A model generated the notes under the pieces. That model ran no database searches and was not told the origin of the DNA. It was given only the letters and a program-made list of their open reading frames with translations. A program made the position numbers and the translations under genes. A DNA stretch of 64,000 nt from an uncultured Haemophilus sp. (GTDB taxonomy: Bacteria > Pseudomonadota > Gammaproteobacteria > Enterobacterales > Pasteurellaceae). Where the stretch lies: assembly GCA_905205995.1 (NCBI GenBank), contig CAJLFU010000003.1, positions 1 through 64,000 of the forward strand, written 5' to 3'. This document shows positions 9,287-17,481 of the stretch, one piece after another; the stretch's first letter is position 1; every line of letters starts with the position of its first letter.

Positions 9287-10267
9287 CTATGGGTTTATCT
9301 CTTTGCTTTCACGCAGTTTTTTCAGAATTGTTTTCATTTTTTCATCTAGTTGTGCATTGAAACGTAATGTTTCGCCCGTTTTAGGGTGCTCAAAGCGAAT
9401 AGAAAATGCATGTAAAAACAAGCGATTGAGTCCGAGATCTTGTATATATTTATCGAATTCTTTATCACCGTATTTATCATCCAGTGCAATCGGGTGACCG
9501 GCATATTGAGTATGAACTCGGATCTGATGGGTTCTTCCCGTTACAGGCGACGCTTTTACTAAGGTCGCATTTTGATAGCGTTCTTCGATGGCAAATCGCG
9601 TTTCTGAAGGTTTACCTTGCTCACTGACTTTAACGATGCGTTCACCGCTAGCTAGTTCATTTTTCAATAAAGGCGCTTGCACGACTTTTACATGAGATTG
9701 CCATTGTCCACGCACGAGTGCGAGATAATCTTTTTGTACGGTTTTAACACGAAGTTGTTCGTGTAAGTTGCGTAAGGCAGAGCGTTTCTTCGCGACTAAT
9801 AAAATGCCGGATGTATCTCGGTCTAAGCGATGAACCAATTCTAAAAAACGGGCTTCAGGACGTAATGCACGCAAAGCTTCAATTACGCCAAAATTCAAGC
9901 CGCTCCCGCCATGAACCGCAATGCCAGAAGGTTTGTTCAATACTAATAAACAATCATCTTCAAAAATAATATGGCTTTCAAGGGAGGCGACTTTGTTCAG
10001 GTTTTTCGAAATTGGGGCAGTATTTTTTTCAGAAACACGAACAGGTGGTACACGCACCACATCGCCATTTTGCAATTTATATTCAGGTTTGATTCGCCCT
10101 TTGTTCACACGTACTTCGCCTTTACGCAGAATGCGATAAATCAAACTTTTTGGTACACCTTTTAATTTTGCCAATAAATAATTATCAATGCGTTGCCCTG
10201 CTTCGTCTTCAGAAATAGTGAGCATTTTGACGGATTGATTGATGATTTTTTCTTGTTTTTCAGTCAT
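9287..10267 (-). CDS. rluC: 23S rRNA pseudouridine synthase RluC
   Basis: Converts uridines 955, 2504 and 2580 (E. coli numbering) of 23S rRNA to pseudouridine. An N-terminal S4 RNA-binding domain (residues about 20-80) is followed by the RluA-family catalytic domain with HRLDRDTSG, catalytic Asp149. Length 326 fits the family (E. coli 319). It is divergent from rne across a 426-base gap, the same arrangement as E. coli rluC/rne, which separates it from RluA and RluD. Confidence 0.94.
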   Translation of the reverse strand: MTEKQEKIINQSVKMLTISEDEAGQRIDNYLLAKLKGVPKSLIYRILRKGEVRVNKGRIKPEYKLQNGDVVRVPPVRVSEKNTAPISKNLNKVASLESHIIFEDDCLLVLNKPSGIAVHGGSGLNFGVIEALRALRPEARFLELVHRLDRDTSGILLVAKKRSALRNLHEQLRVKTVQKDYLALVRGQWQSHVKVVQAPLLKNELASGERIVKVSEQGKPSETRFAIEERYQNATLVKASPVTGRTHQIRVHTQYAGHPIALDDKYGDKEFDKYIQDLGLNRLFLHAFSIRFEHPKTGETLRFNAQLDEKMKTILKKLRESKEINP

Positions 10268-10693
10268 TGAATCTGTCCTTTAAAAATTGGGCTGAATCAT
10301 ATCACAATATCCCTGGTGATAATAGCAAGAATGCCTTGCTAATTTAGCCCTGAATGTGGATAATAGAGCGTCTTTCTGCGCCTAAAATTTGGCATTTAGA
10401 AAGCGATTTTGTATGTTGGTCAAAACTCAATGCGGCAAATGGCATAAGACATTGATAATCAACATGTTTTTCTTGAAGGTTGACGCTTCCTTGCAATGCG
10501 TAATTAACACATCGCATTGTTTTACGAAAATTGTCTTAGATAACAATTGAGTATGCTATCAATGCACCCAGCAACACACAGTCGTGAGATTGACTGTTCG
10601 CGAGAAACACGAGGTCGATGGCTAAGGTCAGTAAATCTGTAAAGTGCGGTTAATTTTCAAGGTATTTTAGATAATTCAAACGAGAAATTGACA
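10268..10693 (+). promoter_or_regulatory. rluC-rne intergenic region with probable structured rne 5' leader
   Basis: A 426-base gap without a credible gene. It holds several possible RNA hairpins on the rne strand: AGCAAG/CTTGCT at 10324-10340, CTTTCT...AGAAAG enclosing CGCC/GGC at 10372-10403, and CAATGCG/CGCATTG at 10494-10519. One uptake sequence lies near 10640. In E. coli the rne mRNA has a ~360-base leader with hairpins through which RNase E destabilises its own message. The long leader here suggests the same autoregulation, though I cannot align the structures by eye. Confidence 0.5.
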
Positions 10694-13507
10694 ATGAAAA
10701 GAATGTTAATCAATGCGACTCAAAAAGAAGAGTTGCGCGTTGCGTTGGTCGACGGTCAGCGTTTATTCGACTTGGATATTGAAAGTCCGGGTCATGAACA
10801 GAAAAAAGCCAATATTTACAAAGGGAAAATCACTCGCGTAGAGCCGAGTTTAGAAGCTGCTTTTGTGGATTATGGCGCAGAGCGCCATGGCTTCCTTCCT
10901 TTAAAAGAAATTGCCCGTGAGTATTTCCCTGCTGATTATGTGTTCCAAGGTCGTCCAAATATCCGTGATATTTTGACTGAAGGCCAAGAAGTGATCGTTC
11001 AGGTGAATAAAGAAGAACGTGGTAATAAAGGTGCGGCCTTAACCACTTTTGTTTCCCTTGCCGGTAGTTATTTGGTGATTATGCCAAACAATCCGCGTGC
11101 AGGCGGCATCTCTCGCCGTATTGAAGGCGATGAACGTATCGAATTAAAAGAAGCATTGAGTTCTTTAGATGTACCAGAAGGCGTTGGTCTTATCGTGCGT
11201 ACAGCGGGTGTGGGTAAATCACCAGAAGAATTACAATGGGACTTAAAAGTACTTTTACATCATTGGGAAGCGATCAAACAAGCTTCACAAAGCCGTCCGG
11301 CGCCGTTCTTAATTCACCAAGAAAGTGACGTGATCGTTCGTGCGATCCGTGATTACTTGCGTCGTGATATCGGTGAGATCTTAATTGATAGCCCGAAAGT
11401 ATTTGAAAAAGCGAAAGCACACATCAAACTTGTACGTCCAGATTTCATCAATCGTGTGAAACTGTATCAAGGTGAAGTGCCGCTATTTAGCCACTACCAA
11501 ATTGAGTCACAAATTGAATCAGCCTTCCAGCGTGAAGTGCGTTTACCTTCAGGTGGTTCAATTGTCATTGATGTGACAGAAGCGTTAACGGCGATCGATA
11601 TCAACTCGGCACGTTCAACTCGTGGTGGTGATATTGAAGAAACCGCATTAAATACCAACCTTGAAGCGGCGGATGAAATTGCTCGTCAATTACGTTTACG
11701 TGACTTAGGTGGTTTAGTGGTCATCGACTTCATCGATATGACACCTGTTCGTCACCAACGTGAAGTAGAAAACCGTATCCGTGATGCCGTGCGTCAAGAT
11801 CGTGCACGTATTCAAATTAGCCGTATTTCTCGCTTCGGCTTATTGGAAATGTCGCGTCAGCGTTTAAGCCCATCATTAGGTGAGTCTTCTCACCATGTTT
11901 GCCCACGCTGTCAAGGTACAGGTAAAGTGCGTGATAATGAAAGTTTATCACTTTCTATCTTACGTTTAATCGAAGAAGAAGCGTTAAAAGAAAATACCAA
12001 ACAAGTACACACTATCGTGCCTGTACAAATTGCGTCTTACTTACTTAACGAAAAACGTAAAGCTGTTCATAGCATCGAAAAACGCCATGATGTTGATATT
12101 ATCGTGGTACCAAATGAAGCAATGGAGACGCCACATTTCAGCGTATTCCGTGTTCGTGAGGGCGAAGAGCTAAATGAATTGAGCTATAACTTAACGAAAT
12201 TCCATGATGCACAAGACGATACATTTGTACCAGAAGAGTCTCTTGTTTCTCGCAATATCGAAACTGCAGCAGTGACCTCTGAGCAAGTGATGGAAAGTGC
12301 AGCAGTATCTTTATCGATTCCAACGGCTGCACCAGCACCAGTTGAGCGTAAATCGGAAGAACCGTCATTGTTTGCAAAAATTGTTGCCGCAATTAAAGGT
12401 TTATTTGCTTCTGAACCAAAAGAAGAAGAGAAAAACCAAAACAACCGCAACAATCGTAACAACAACCGTAATAATCGTCGCAATCAAGACCGTCGTAATA
12501 ATCGCCGTTCTCGCAATAACGAAAACAGCGATAATGCGAAAAATACAGACGAAGAAAATGCGCGTCCAACTCGCGAGCGTGTAAATAATCGTCGTAATCG
12601 TCGTAATGCGAATGAAGAAGTGACATCTGAAAGTGCGGTTAATTTTGCTAATGTTTCTGATGATAATCGTCAAGAAGAAAAAGCAGAGAAACCGGTAGCA
12701 GAGCGTCGTCAACGTCGTGATTTACGTAAACGTGTTCGTATTGATGACAATGCAACTGATGTAAACGAGAATGTTATTAAAGCGGTTGAAGTACCCGTTG
12801 TTGAGACTATTCAAAATGAAGTGGTTGAAAACAATGTTGCTGATAATGCTGAAGATAAACCACGTCAAGAACGTCAGCGTCGTACTCCACGTCATTTACG
12901 TACATCGAATAATCAACGCCGTCGTCGTAATGAAGTGAAGTCACCAATGCCATTATTTGCGGCGGTTGCTTCACCAGAATTAGCAAGCGGTAAAGTTTGT
13001 GTCGATTATTCTGTTGTGAATGCAGCGAAAGAAAGCAATTTCTTATCTGTGGATGAATTGCTTGAGCAAGAAAAAACGAAAAAAGGTGTAATCACGCCTG
13101 CAACGGGTATTGTAGTGGAAGAACAACCGGTAAAAACTCAACCGGCTTTAGATTTCATTACTCAACCGGCAAATGAAGCAGTGCAACAGAAAGTGCAAGA
13201 ATCATTAGAACGCTTGCATCATAAATCAGAACCTGTTGCTCAAGTCGAAACAGCTGAAGTTGAACCACAAGAAAAAACAGAATTTGTTCGTTCTTATGTG
13301 TTCACTGGTCGTGCAGGTACCATTTCAGCGGTACAACACACTAAAGCAGCGATGACACTAGCTAAAGCACCAGATGAAGAGTCTAAGCCATTCCCAATTG
13401 TAGAATGGACGGAGTCTCGCTATTACTTTAACGGTAAAGGCGCCGCAGGTCATCATAGTGCAATTAGCCACATTTACTCTGAATCGACACAAGCGAAAGC
13501 AGAGTAA
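10694..13507 (+). CDS. rne: Ribonuclease E
   Basis: Endoribonuclease and scaffold of the RNA degradosome at the inner membrane. The N-terminal ~500 residues closely resemble E. coli RNase E: S1 domain, DNase I-like catalytic site and zinc link CPRC (Cys403, Cys406). The C-terminal half has an amphipathic membrane-anchor-like segment (about 558-574, [13 protein letters not shown]), Asn/Arg-rich stretches (about 580-680) typical of RNA binding, and a conserved-looking tail. About 937 residues in total. I start at ATG 10694 (MKRMLINAT as in E. coli) rather than a TTG two codons upstream. Confidence 0.96.
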   Translation: MKRMLINATQKEELRVALVDGQRLFDLDIESPGHEQKKANIYKGKITRVEPSLEAAFVDYGAERHGFLPLKEIAREYFPADYVFQGRPNIRDILTEGQEVIVQVNKEERGNKGAALTTFVSLAGSYLVIMPNNPRAGGISRRIEGDERIELKEALSSLDVPEGVGLIVRTAGVGKSPEELQWDLKVLLHHWEAIKQASQSRPAPFLIHQESDVIVRAIRDYLRRDIGEILIDSPKVFEKAKAHIKLVRPDFINRVKLYQGEVPLFSHYQIESQIESAFQREVRLPSGGSIVIDVTEALTAIDINSARSTRGGDIEETALNTNLEAADEIARQLRLRDLGGLVVIDFIDMTPVRHQREVENRIRDAVRQDRARIQISRISRFGLLEMSRQRLSPSLGESSHHVCPRCQGTGKVRDNESLSLSILRLIEEEALKENTKQVHTIVPVQIASYLLNEKRKAVHSIEKRHDVDIIVVPNEAMETPHFSVFRVREGEELNELSYNLTKFHDAQDDTFVPEESLVSRNIETAAVTSEQVMESAAVSLSIPTAAPAPVERKSEEPSLFAKIVAAIKGLFASEPKEEEKNQNNRNNRNNNRNNRRNQDRRNNRRSRNNENSDNAKNTDEENARPTRERVNNRRNRRNANEEVTSESAVNFANVSDDNRQEEKAEKPVAERRQRRDLRKRVRIDDNATDVNENVIKAVEVPVVETIQNEVVENNVADNAEDKPRQERQRRTPRHLRTSNNQRRRRNEVKSPMPLFAAVASPELASGKVCVDYSVVNAAKESNFLSVDELLEQEKTKKGVITPATGIVVEEQPVKTQPALDFITQPANEAVQQKVQESLERLHHKSEPVAQVETAEVEPQEKTEFVRSYVFTGRAGTISAVQHTKAAMTLAKAPDEESKPFPIVEWTESRYYFNGKGAAGHHSAISHIYSESTQAKAE

Positions 13508-13523
13508 TATCTCAATAATAAAG

Positions 13524-13549
13524 ACGGAGCCAGTAGGTTCCGTTTTTTA
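13524..13549 (+). terminator. rne terminator
   Basis: Stem ACGGAGCC / GGTTCCGT (one G-U pair) with loop AGTA, followed by six T residues. Confidence 0.8.
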
Positions 13550-13615
13550 TATTGTGTATTTTTAAAACATAGTGATTTAAAAGTAGTCAGTCAGATAATT
13601 TTTTTATTTTCTTGC

Positions 13616-13644
13616 TTGACGGGGTGGGGGAAAAAACGTATTAT
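13616..13644 (+). promoter_or_regulatory. Sigma-70 promoter of tRNA-Ser
   Basis: A -35 TTGACG (13616-13621) and -10 TATTAT (13639-13644) with a 17-base spacer, ending 18 bases before the tRNA gene. The spacer holds a run of G then A, a possible GC-rich discriminator-like feature of stable RNA promoters. Confidence 0.75.
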
Positions 13645-13662
13645 TCACCTCGCTTAAATCAC

Positions 13663-13752
13663 GGAGGAATGGTCGAGTGGTTGAAGGCACCGGTCTTGAA
13701 AACCGGCGAGGGTTTACGCCCTCCGTGAGTTCGAATCTCACTTCCTCCGCCA
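13663..13752 (+). tRNA. tRNA-Ser (UGA)
   Basis: Class II tRNA of 90 bases with a long variable arm. Acceptor GGAGGAA pairs with TTCCTCC; the anticodon loop CTTGAAA carries TGA at 13697-13699, and the T-loop is TTCGAAT. CCA is encoded at 13750-13752. It reads UCA and related codons. Confidence 0.96.
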
Positions 13753-13764
13753 TCAAATTCAAAA

Positions 13765-13794
13765 AATCCCTAATCGAAAGATTTAGGGATTTTT
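13765..13794. terminator. Bidirectional terminator between tRNA-Ser and priC
   Basis: AATCCCTAA / TTAGGGATT stem with A-runs on the left and T-runs on the right. It can serve tRNA-Ser on the plus strand and priC on the minus strand. Confidence 0.75.
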
Positions 13795-13819
13795 GCTTTT
13801 CAGTCTATTAAAAAATATC

Positions 13820-14401
13820 TTATTTTTTGACCGCACTTTCTTGGGCCTCTTTAAAGGCAAGGTATTCTTCTAAGGTCTCAATCGCTTCTAAACATTTTTG
13901 ACGGCGCGTTAAATAAATTGCCGCAGTTTGCTTATGCATATCTCGTTGAATATCTGTTTGAGCCGTATTAGCTTGTGCTTTAGCTTCTTCATGCTTTTCT
14001 GTAAGTTGCTGCAAGGCTTCATAATACTTTTCTAGACGCTCTCTAGGAGGGAGACGATGAATGCTATGTTGTGATTTACTACTTGCAATTTGTGGGTCTG
14101 TTATTTTTGGTTGAATGGGCTTTTTATGTTTGCGATTCATGGCTTCAGTCAATGCGGTACATTGCCCTAAAAGATGTTCTGCCATAAATACAATTTGCTC
14201 TTCATTTTGATGGGGGATATTAGATAGCTTAGTTAAGCTTTGTTGGATTTCTTTGAGATAAAAACCAACGGTTTCAAAATCTTCGGTAAATAAAGTGCGG
14301 TTAAATTTAGCATTGATTTTTTTATCTGAGTCAGCTTGATAGGCTTGAGTCAGTTGCTGTACTTTTTGCTCGAGCGTATTGAGTAATGATTGAATAGACA
14401 T
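13820..14401 (-). CDS. priC: Probable primosomal replication protein PriC
   Basis: PriC helps reload the replicative helicase at abandoned forks, acting with Rep or PriA. The 193-residue soluble protein is mostly alpha-helical. It shares with E. coli PriC a phenylalanine motif (KFNRTLF against RFDRHLF), the MAEHLLGQ/AEHLAAQ segment, and a C-terminal coiled region with RLEKYYEALQQL and RRQKCLEAIETLEEYL. Identity overall is low, so the call rests on these patterns and length. It lies 40 bases downstream of the YuiF-type transporter on the same strand. Confidence 0.75.
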   Translation of the reverse strand: MSIQSLLNTLEQKVQQLTQAYQADSDKKINAKFNRTLFTEDFETVGFYLKEIQQSLTKLSNIPHQNEEQIVFMAEHLLGQCTALTEAMNRKHKKPIQPKITDPQIASSKSQHSIHRLPPRERLEKYYEALQQLTEKHEEAKAQANTAQTDIQRDMHKQTAAIYLTRRQKCLEAIETLEEYLAFKEAQESAVKK

Positions 14402-14440
14402 AAAAAAATCCCCGCATAATGTATGCAGGGATTATAACGA

Positions 14441-15793
14441 TTAAAGGGTCATGGCTGCAATCCAACCGAACGCTAATAATGGGATATTGTAGTGAATAAA
14501 GGTTGGCACAACAGAATCCCAAATATGGTCGTGTTTACCATCTATATTCAAACCGGATGTTGGACCAAGTGTTGAGTCAGATGCCGGTGAACCCGCATCT
14601 CCTAATGCTGCAGCTACACCTACGATAGCTACTGTCGCAAGTGGTGAGAAACCAAAAGAGAGACAAAGTGGTACATAAATTGAGGTGATAATTGGTACAG
14701 TTGAGAAAGAAGAACCAATACCCATGGTAATCAATAACCCAACGAGTAACATTAAGAATGCCGCAACGCCTTTACTTTGAATCGCACCAGTTGAAAGCGC
14801 ATCAACTAACTCTTTTACACCGCTTGTGGTATTAATCACATTAGCGAAACCAGACGCTGCAATCATAACAAAGCCGATCATCGCCATTAAACGTAAGCCT
14901 TGTTGGAAAATATCGTTACTTTCCTTGAGTTTGAAGATACCGAATACACCGAAAATTGCTAAACCGACTAAACCACCAATAATTGTAGAGCTTGTGAAAA
15001 GCTGAGTGGCAAAAGTCGCAACAATGGCGACCGCACTTGCGGTAATTTGGATAGGTTTAATGTTTGCAATGTGTTGTTCAATTTCAGTTGTAGTTGGTTC
15101 AGTCGTTGTTACAACATACTCGCGCGGTTTGCGATAGGTAACAAATACAGCAGTGAGTAAACCAAGAATCATACCAATCACAGGGATAAGCATAGCAAAA
15201 GAAACTTCACCTACACTGGTTTGTAAACCGAGTGGTGCACCAGCAAGATTGATATTTTTTACTAAAACGCTTTCGATAAAGATTTTCCCGAAACCGACAG
15301 GCAAGATCATATAAGTTGCGGTTAAACCAAAGGTAATAATACAAGCCACTGCACGACGATCGATTTTTAAACGGTTAAAAATAGAAAGTAACGGCGGCAC
15401 AACAATCGGGATAAACGCAATGTGCACTGGGAGTAAGTTTTGGGATGAAATAGCGAATAAAAGTAAAATACTCAGTAGCGTATATTTAAACCAAGCTAAA
15501 TTTTTTCCGGTTGGTGTTTTATTCATTCGGGTAATGATTTTGTAGGCAAGCAAATCAGTGATACCAGATTTTGAAATCGCAATGGCAAATGCGCCTAACA
15601 TGGCGTAGTTCATCGCTACTTCAGCTCCACCACCTAAACCACCTGTAAAGGCTTCAATGGTTTTTCCTAAACCTAAGTCACCACACAAGCCTGCAGTCAG
15701 AGCGGAAATCACAAGTCCGATAACCACGTTTACGCGCAGCAAGCTTAACGCCAGTAGCACGACAATTGAAATAACAACGGGATTCGATAACAT
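14441..15793 (-). CDS. YuiF-type Na+/H+ antiporter family transporter, probable histidine transporter (HI0325-like)
   Basis: Polytopic inner-membrane protein of 450 residues with about eleven hydrophobic segments. Motifs fit the Na+/H+ antiporter family that includes B. subtilis YuiF and H. influenzae HI0325: a GGLGGGAEVAMNYAMLG segment near the N-terminus and a matching GVAAALGDAGSPASDSTLGP segment near the C-terminus. The substrate cannot be read from the protein, but a complete histidine attenuator lies upstream (15891-16044), which argues for histidine transport. The ATG at 15793 follows an AAGGAA ribosome site. priC follows on the same strand. Confidence 0.85.
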   Translation of the reverse strand: MLSNPVVISIVVLLALSLLRVNVVIGLVISALTAGLCGDLGLGKTIEAFTGGLGGGAEVAMNYAMLGAFAIAISKSGITDLLAYKIITRMNKTPTGKNLAWFKYTLLSILLLFAISSQNLLPVHIAFIPIVVPPLLSIFNRLKIDRRAVACIITFGLTATYMILPVGFGKIFIESVLVKNINLAGAPLGLQTSVGEVSFAMLIPVIGMILGLLTAVFVTYRKPREYVVTTTEPTTTEIEQHIANIKPIQITASAVAIVATFATQLFTSSTIIGGLVGLAIFGVFGIFKLKESNDIFQQGLRLMAMIGFVMIAASGFANVINTTSGVKELVDALSTGAIQSKGVAAFLMLLVGLLITMGIGSSFSTVPIITSIYVPLCLSFGFSPLATVAIVGVAAALGDAGSPASDSTLGPTSGLNIDGKHDHIWDSVVPTFIHYNIPLLAFGWIAAMTL

Positions 15794-15890
15794 ATTGTTG
15801 TTCCTTATTGATTAATTAAAAGAAAAAGGTCGCATAAAAGAAAATTGATTTAAGGTTAAATGTCGCATAGTAATAAACCCCTGTAAATTA

Positions 15891-15980
15891 ATAATAAAAC
15901 AAAACCCCTCGAAAGTTGCCTTCCGAGGGGTAAGATTTTTTTGATCTTTATCTTGTCAGCTCGGAAGAAATCTTCCAAGC
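15891..15980 (-). promoter_or_regulatory. Histidine transcription attenuator upstream of YuiF-type transporter
   Basis: Read on the minus strand, four segments alternate in pairing. A GCTTGGAAG (15972-15980), B CTTCCGAGC (15959-15967), C CCCCTCGGAAG (15920-15930), D CTTTCGAGGGG (15905-15915), then a U-rich run (15891-15904). A:B is a pause hairpin, B:C (CTTCCGAG with CTCGGAAG, exact) an antiterminator, and C:D the terminator, an 11-pair stem with a four-base loop. Ribosome stalling at His codons of the leader would free B to pair with C and allow transcription into the transporter. All pairings were seen directly; the mechanism is by analogy with the his operon leader. Confidence 0.88.
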
Positions 15981-15999
15981 ACGCCAACAGCCTGAAAGA

Positions 16000-16044
16000 T
16001 TATTCAGTTGAATGGCGATGATGGTGACGAAGGATAAAGTTCAT
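16000..16044 (-). CDS. Histidine-rich leader peptide of the attenuator
   Basis: A 14-codon frame, MNFILRHHHRHSTE then TAA, with four His codons in five positions just before the pause hairpin. The gap from stop codon to hairpin segment A is about 20 bases, suited to ribosome control. The ATG lies about 40 bases after a good promoter (16087-16115). A short unstable peptide with a His run is the hallmark of his attenuators. It has no function apart from translation. Confidence 0.88.
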   Translation of the reverse strand: MNFILRHHHRHSTE

Positions 16045-16086
16045 TTGAAACTCTCTTATTTAGATAACTAAATTTAATTACTTTTT

Positions 16087-16115
16087 AAAATACGGTAAAC
16101 CGGAAATGATTGCAA
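16087..16115 (-). promoter_or_regulatory. Promoter of leader peptide and YuiF-type transporter
   Basis: On the minus strand, -35 TTGCAA (16110-16115) and -10 TATTTT (16087-16092) are separated by exactly 17 bases. This would start the transcript a few bases beyond -10, before the leader ATG at 16044. Confidence 0.65.
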
Positions 16116-16153
16116 GTTTTTTTTCTAAAAAATTTTAAAAATTAAAGTGCGGT

Positions 16154-16831
16154 CTAATTTTCTACTGTTTTTTCCGCTTCATCTGTCTGAGCAATATGGG
16201 GAAATCCACCAAGATCTTTTAAGTGATTGACCATATAGCAAAATAATTCTGCGGTACGTTCGGTATCATATAGCGCTGAATGGGCTTGTTTGCCATCAAA
16301 AGGAATTTTTGCCGCTTGGCACGCTTTGACGAGCACCGTTTGCCCAAACATAAAACCAGCAAGCGTTGCCGTATCAAACATCCCAAAAGGGTGGAATGGA
16401 TTGCGTTTTACTCCCGTACGTTCAGCCGCAGCCATCACGAAGCTTTGGTCAAAAGCCGCATTATGTGCCACGATGATAGAACGCTGACATTCTGCATCTT
16501 TTTGTCCACGACGCACCATTTGGAACAATCCCGTGATCGCATCTAATTCAGATACCGCACCACGCAATGGATTGTGAATATCAATCCCATTGAATTTGAG
16601 CGATTCGGGATTAATATTCGCCCCCTCAAATGGTTCAATATGAAAATGGCATTTTTGATCAGGTTGTAAATTGCCATTCTCATCCATTTTTAAGGTGATT
16701 GCTGCAAGCTCTAAAAGCGCATCTTTTTTTGCATCAAATCCCGCTGTTTCCACATCAATAATGACAGGAAAGTAGCCGCGAAAACGATTTTTTAATTGGT
16801 GGTGATAAGGAATTTCTTGAGAATTGGACAT
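16154..16831 (-). CDS. rnt: Ribonuclease T
   Basis: DEDDh 3'-5' exonuclease that trims tRNA and other stable RNA ends and turns over tRNA CCA. The 225-residue protein shows ExoI as [10 protein letters not shown] (Asp26, Glu28), ExoII as [11 protein letters not shown], and ExoIII as [14 protein letters not shown]. Length and motifs match E. coli RNase T (215). A USS-bearing 13-base gap separates its 3' end from the leader-peptide promoter region. It lies downstream of gloA on the same strand, with a hairpin between them. Confidence 0.95.
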   Translation of the reverse strand: MSNSQEIPYHHQLKNRFRGYFPVIIDVETAGFDAKKDALLELAAITLKMDENGNLQPDQKCHFHIEPFEGANINPESLKFNGIDIHNPLRGAVSELDAITGLFQMVRRGQKDAECQRSIIVAHNAAFDQSFVMAAAERTGVKRNPFHPFGMFDTATLAGFMFGQTVLVKACQAAKIPFDGKQAHSALYDTERTAELFCYMVNHLKDLGGFPHIAQTDEAEKTVEN

Positions 16832-16850
16832 ATTGTATCCTTTAAAATAA

Positions 16851-16874
16851 ATAACGCAGGTAACCCTGCGTTAT
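16851..16874 (-). terminator. Hairpin between gloA and rnt
   Basis: Ten-base perfect stem ATAACGCAGG / CCTGCGTTAT with a four-base loop. On the minus strand it is followed by TTATTTTAAA, so it is a modest terminator after gloA. Confidence 0.6.
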
Positions 16875-16905
16875 AAAAGAGCGAAAAAATCAACCGCACT
16901 TTTAA

Positions 16906-17313
16906 TTAATTGCCTAGACCAGATTTTGAACTTTTATTTTCGATAAATTCAATTTTATAGCCATCTGGATCTTCAACGAAGGCAATAACGGTTGTACCAC
17001 CTTTAACTGGGCCTGGTTCGCGAGTCACTTTACCACCACTTGCACGAACTGCTTCACAAATAGCATAAATATCATCAACGCCGATAGCAATATGTCCATA
17101 TGCTGTACCTTGTTCATATTTATCTACGCCCCAGTTGTATGTTAATTCAATTTCTGCAGCACTTGCGCCATCTTCGTAACCTAAAAAAGCAAGCGTATAT
17201 TTATATTCTGGGTTTTCACTCGTACGCAATAAACGCATACCTAAAACATCTTGATAAAACTTGATAGAGCGGTCTAAATCACCTACTCGAAGCATTGTGT
17301 GTAAAATTTGCAT
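16906..17313 (-). CDS. gloA: Lactoylglutathione lyase (glyoxalase I)
   Basis: Isomerises the methylglyoxal-glutathione hemithioacetal to lactoylglutathione, the first step of methylglyoxal detoxification. The 135-residue protein keeps all four metal ligands of the nickel-type enzyme, His5, Glu56, His74 and Glu122, at the same numbers as in E. coli GloA. I start at 17313 (MQILHTML): the in-frame ATG five codons upstream lies inside the GGAGGA ribosome site of this start. Confidence 0.97.
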   Translation of the reverse strand: MQILHTMLRVGDLDRSIKFYQDVLGMRLLRTSENPEYKYTLAFLGYEDGASAAEIELTYNWGVDKYEQGTAYGHIAIGVDDIYAICEAVRASGGKVTREPGPVKGGTTVIAFVEDPDGYKIEFIENKSSKSGLGN

Positions 17314-17481
17314 CTTGTTTTCCTCCATTATCTTTAGGCTAAAAATTCTACCATAAAATGCGATTTGTCGCGAATTAATCTTCGAAACTCGGGTAAATCA
17401 CATTACATTTTTTTAAGTTATTTATTTACCTTACTATTATGCTAAGATAATACTGATCTTTTTATAAAAAGGAAAAAATGA

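Noticed and set aside
10688..10693. Alternative TTG start of rne two codons upstream
   Set aside because: ATG at 10694 gives the MKRMLINAT start identical to E. coli RNase E.
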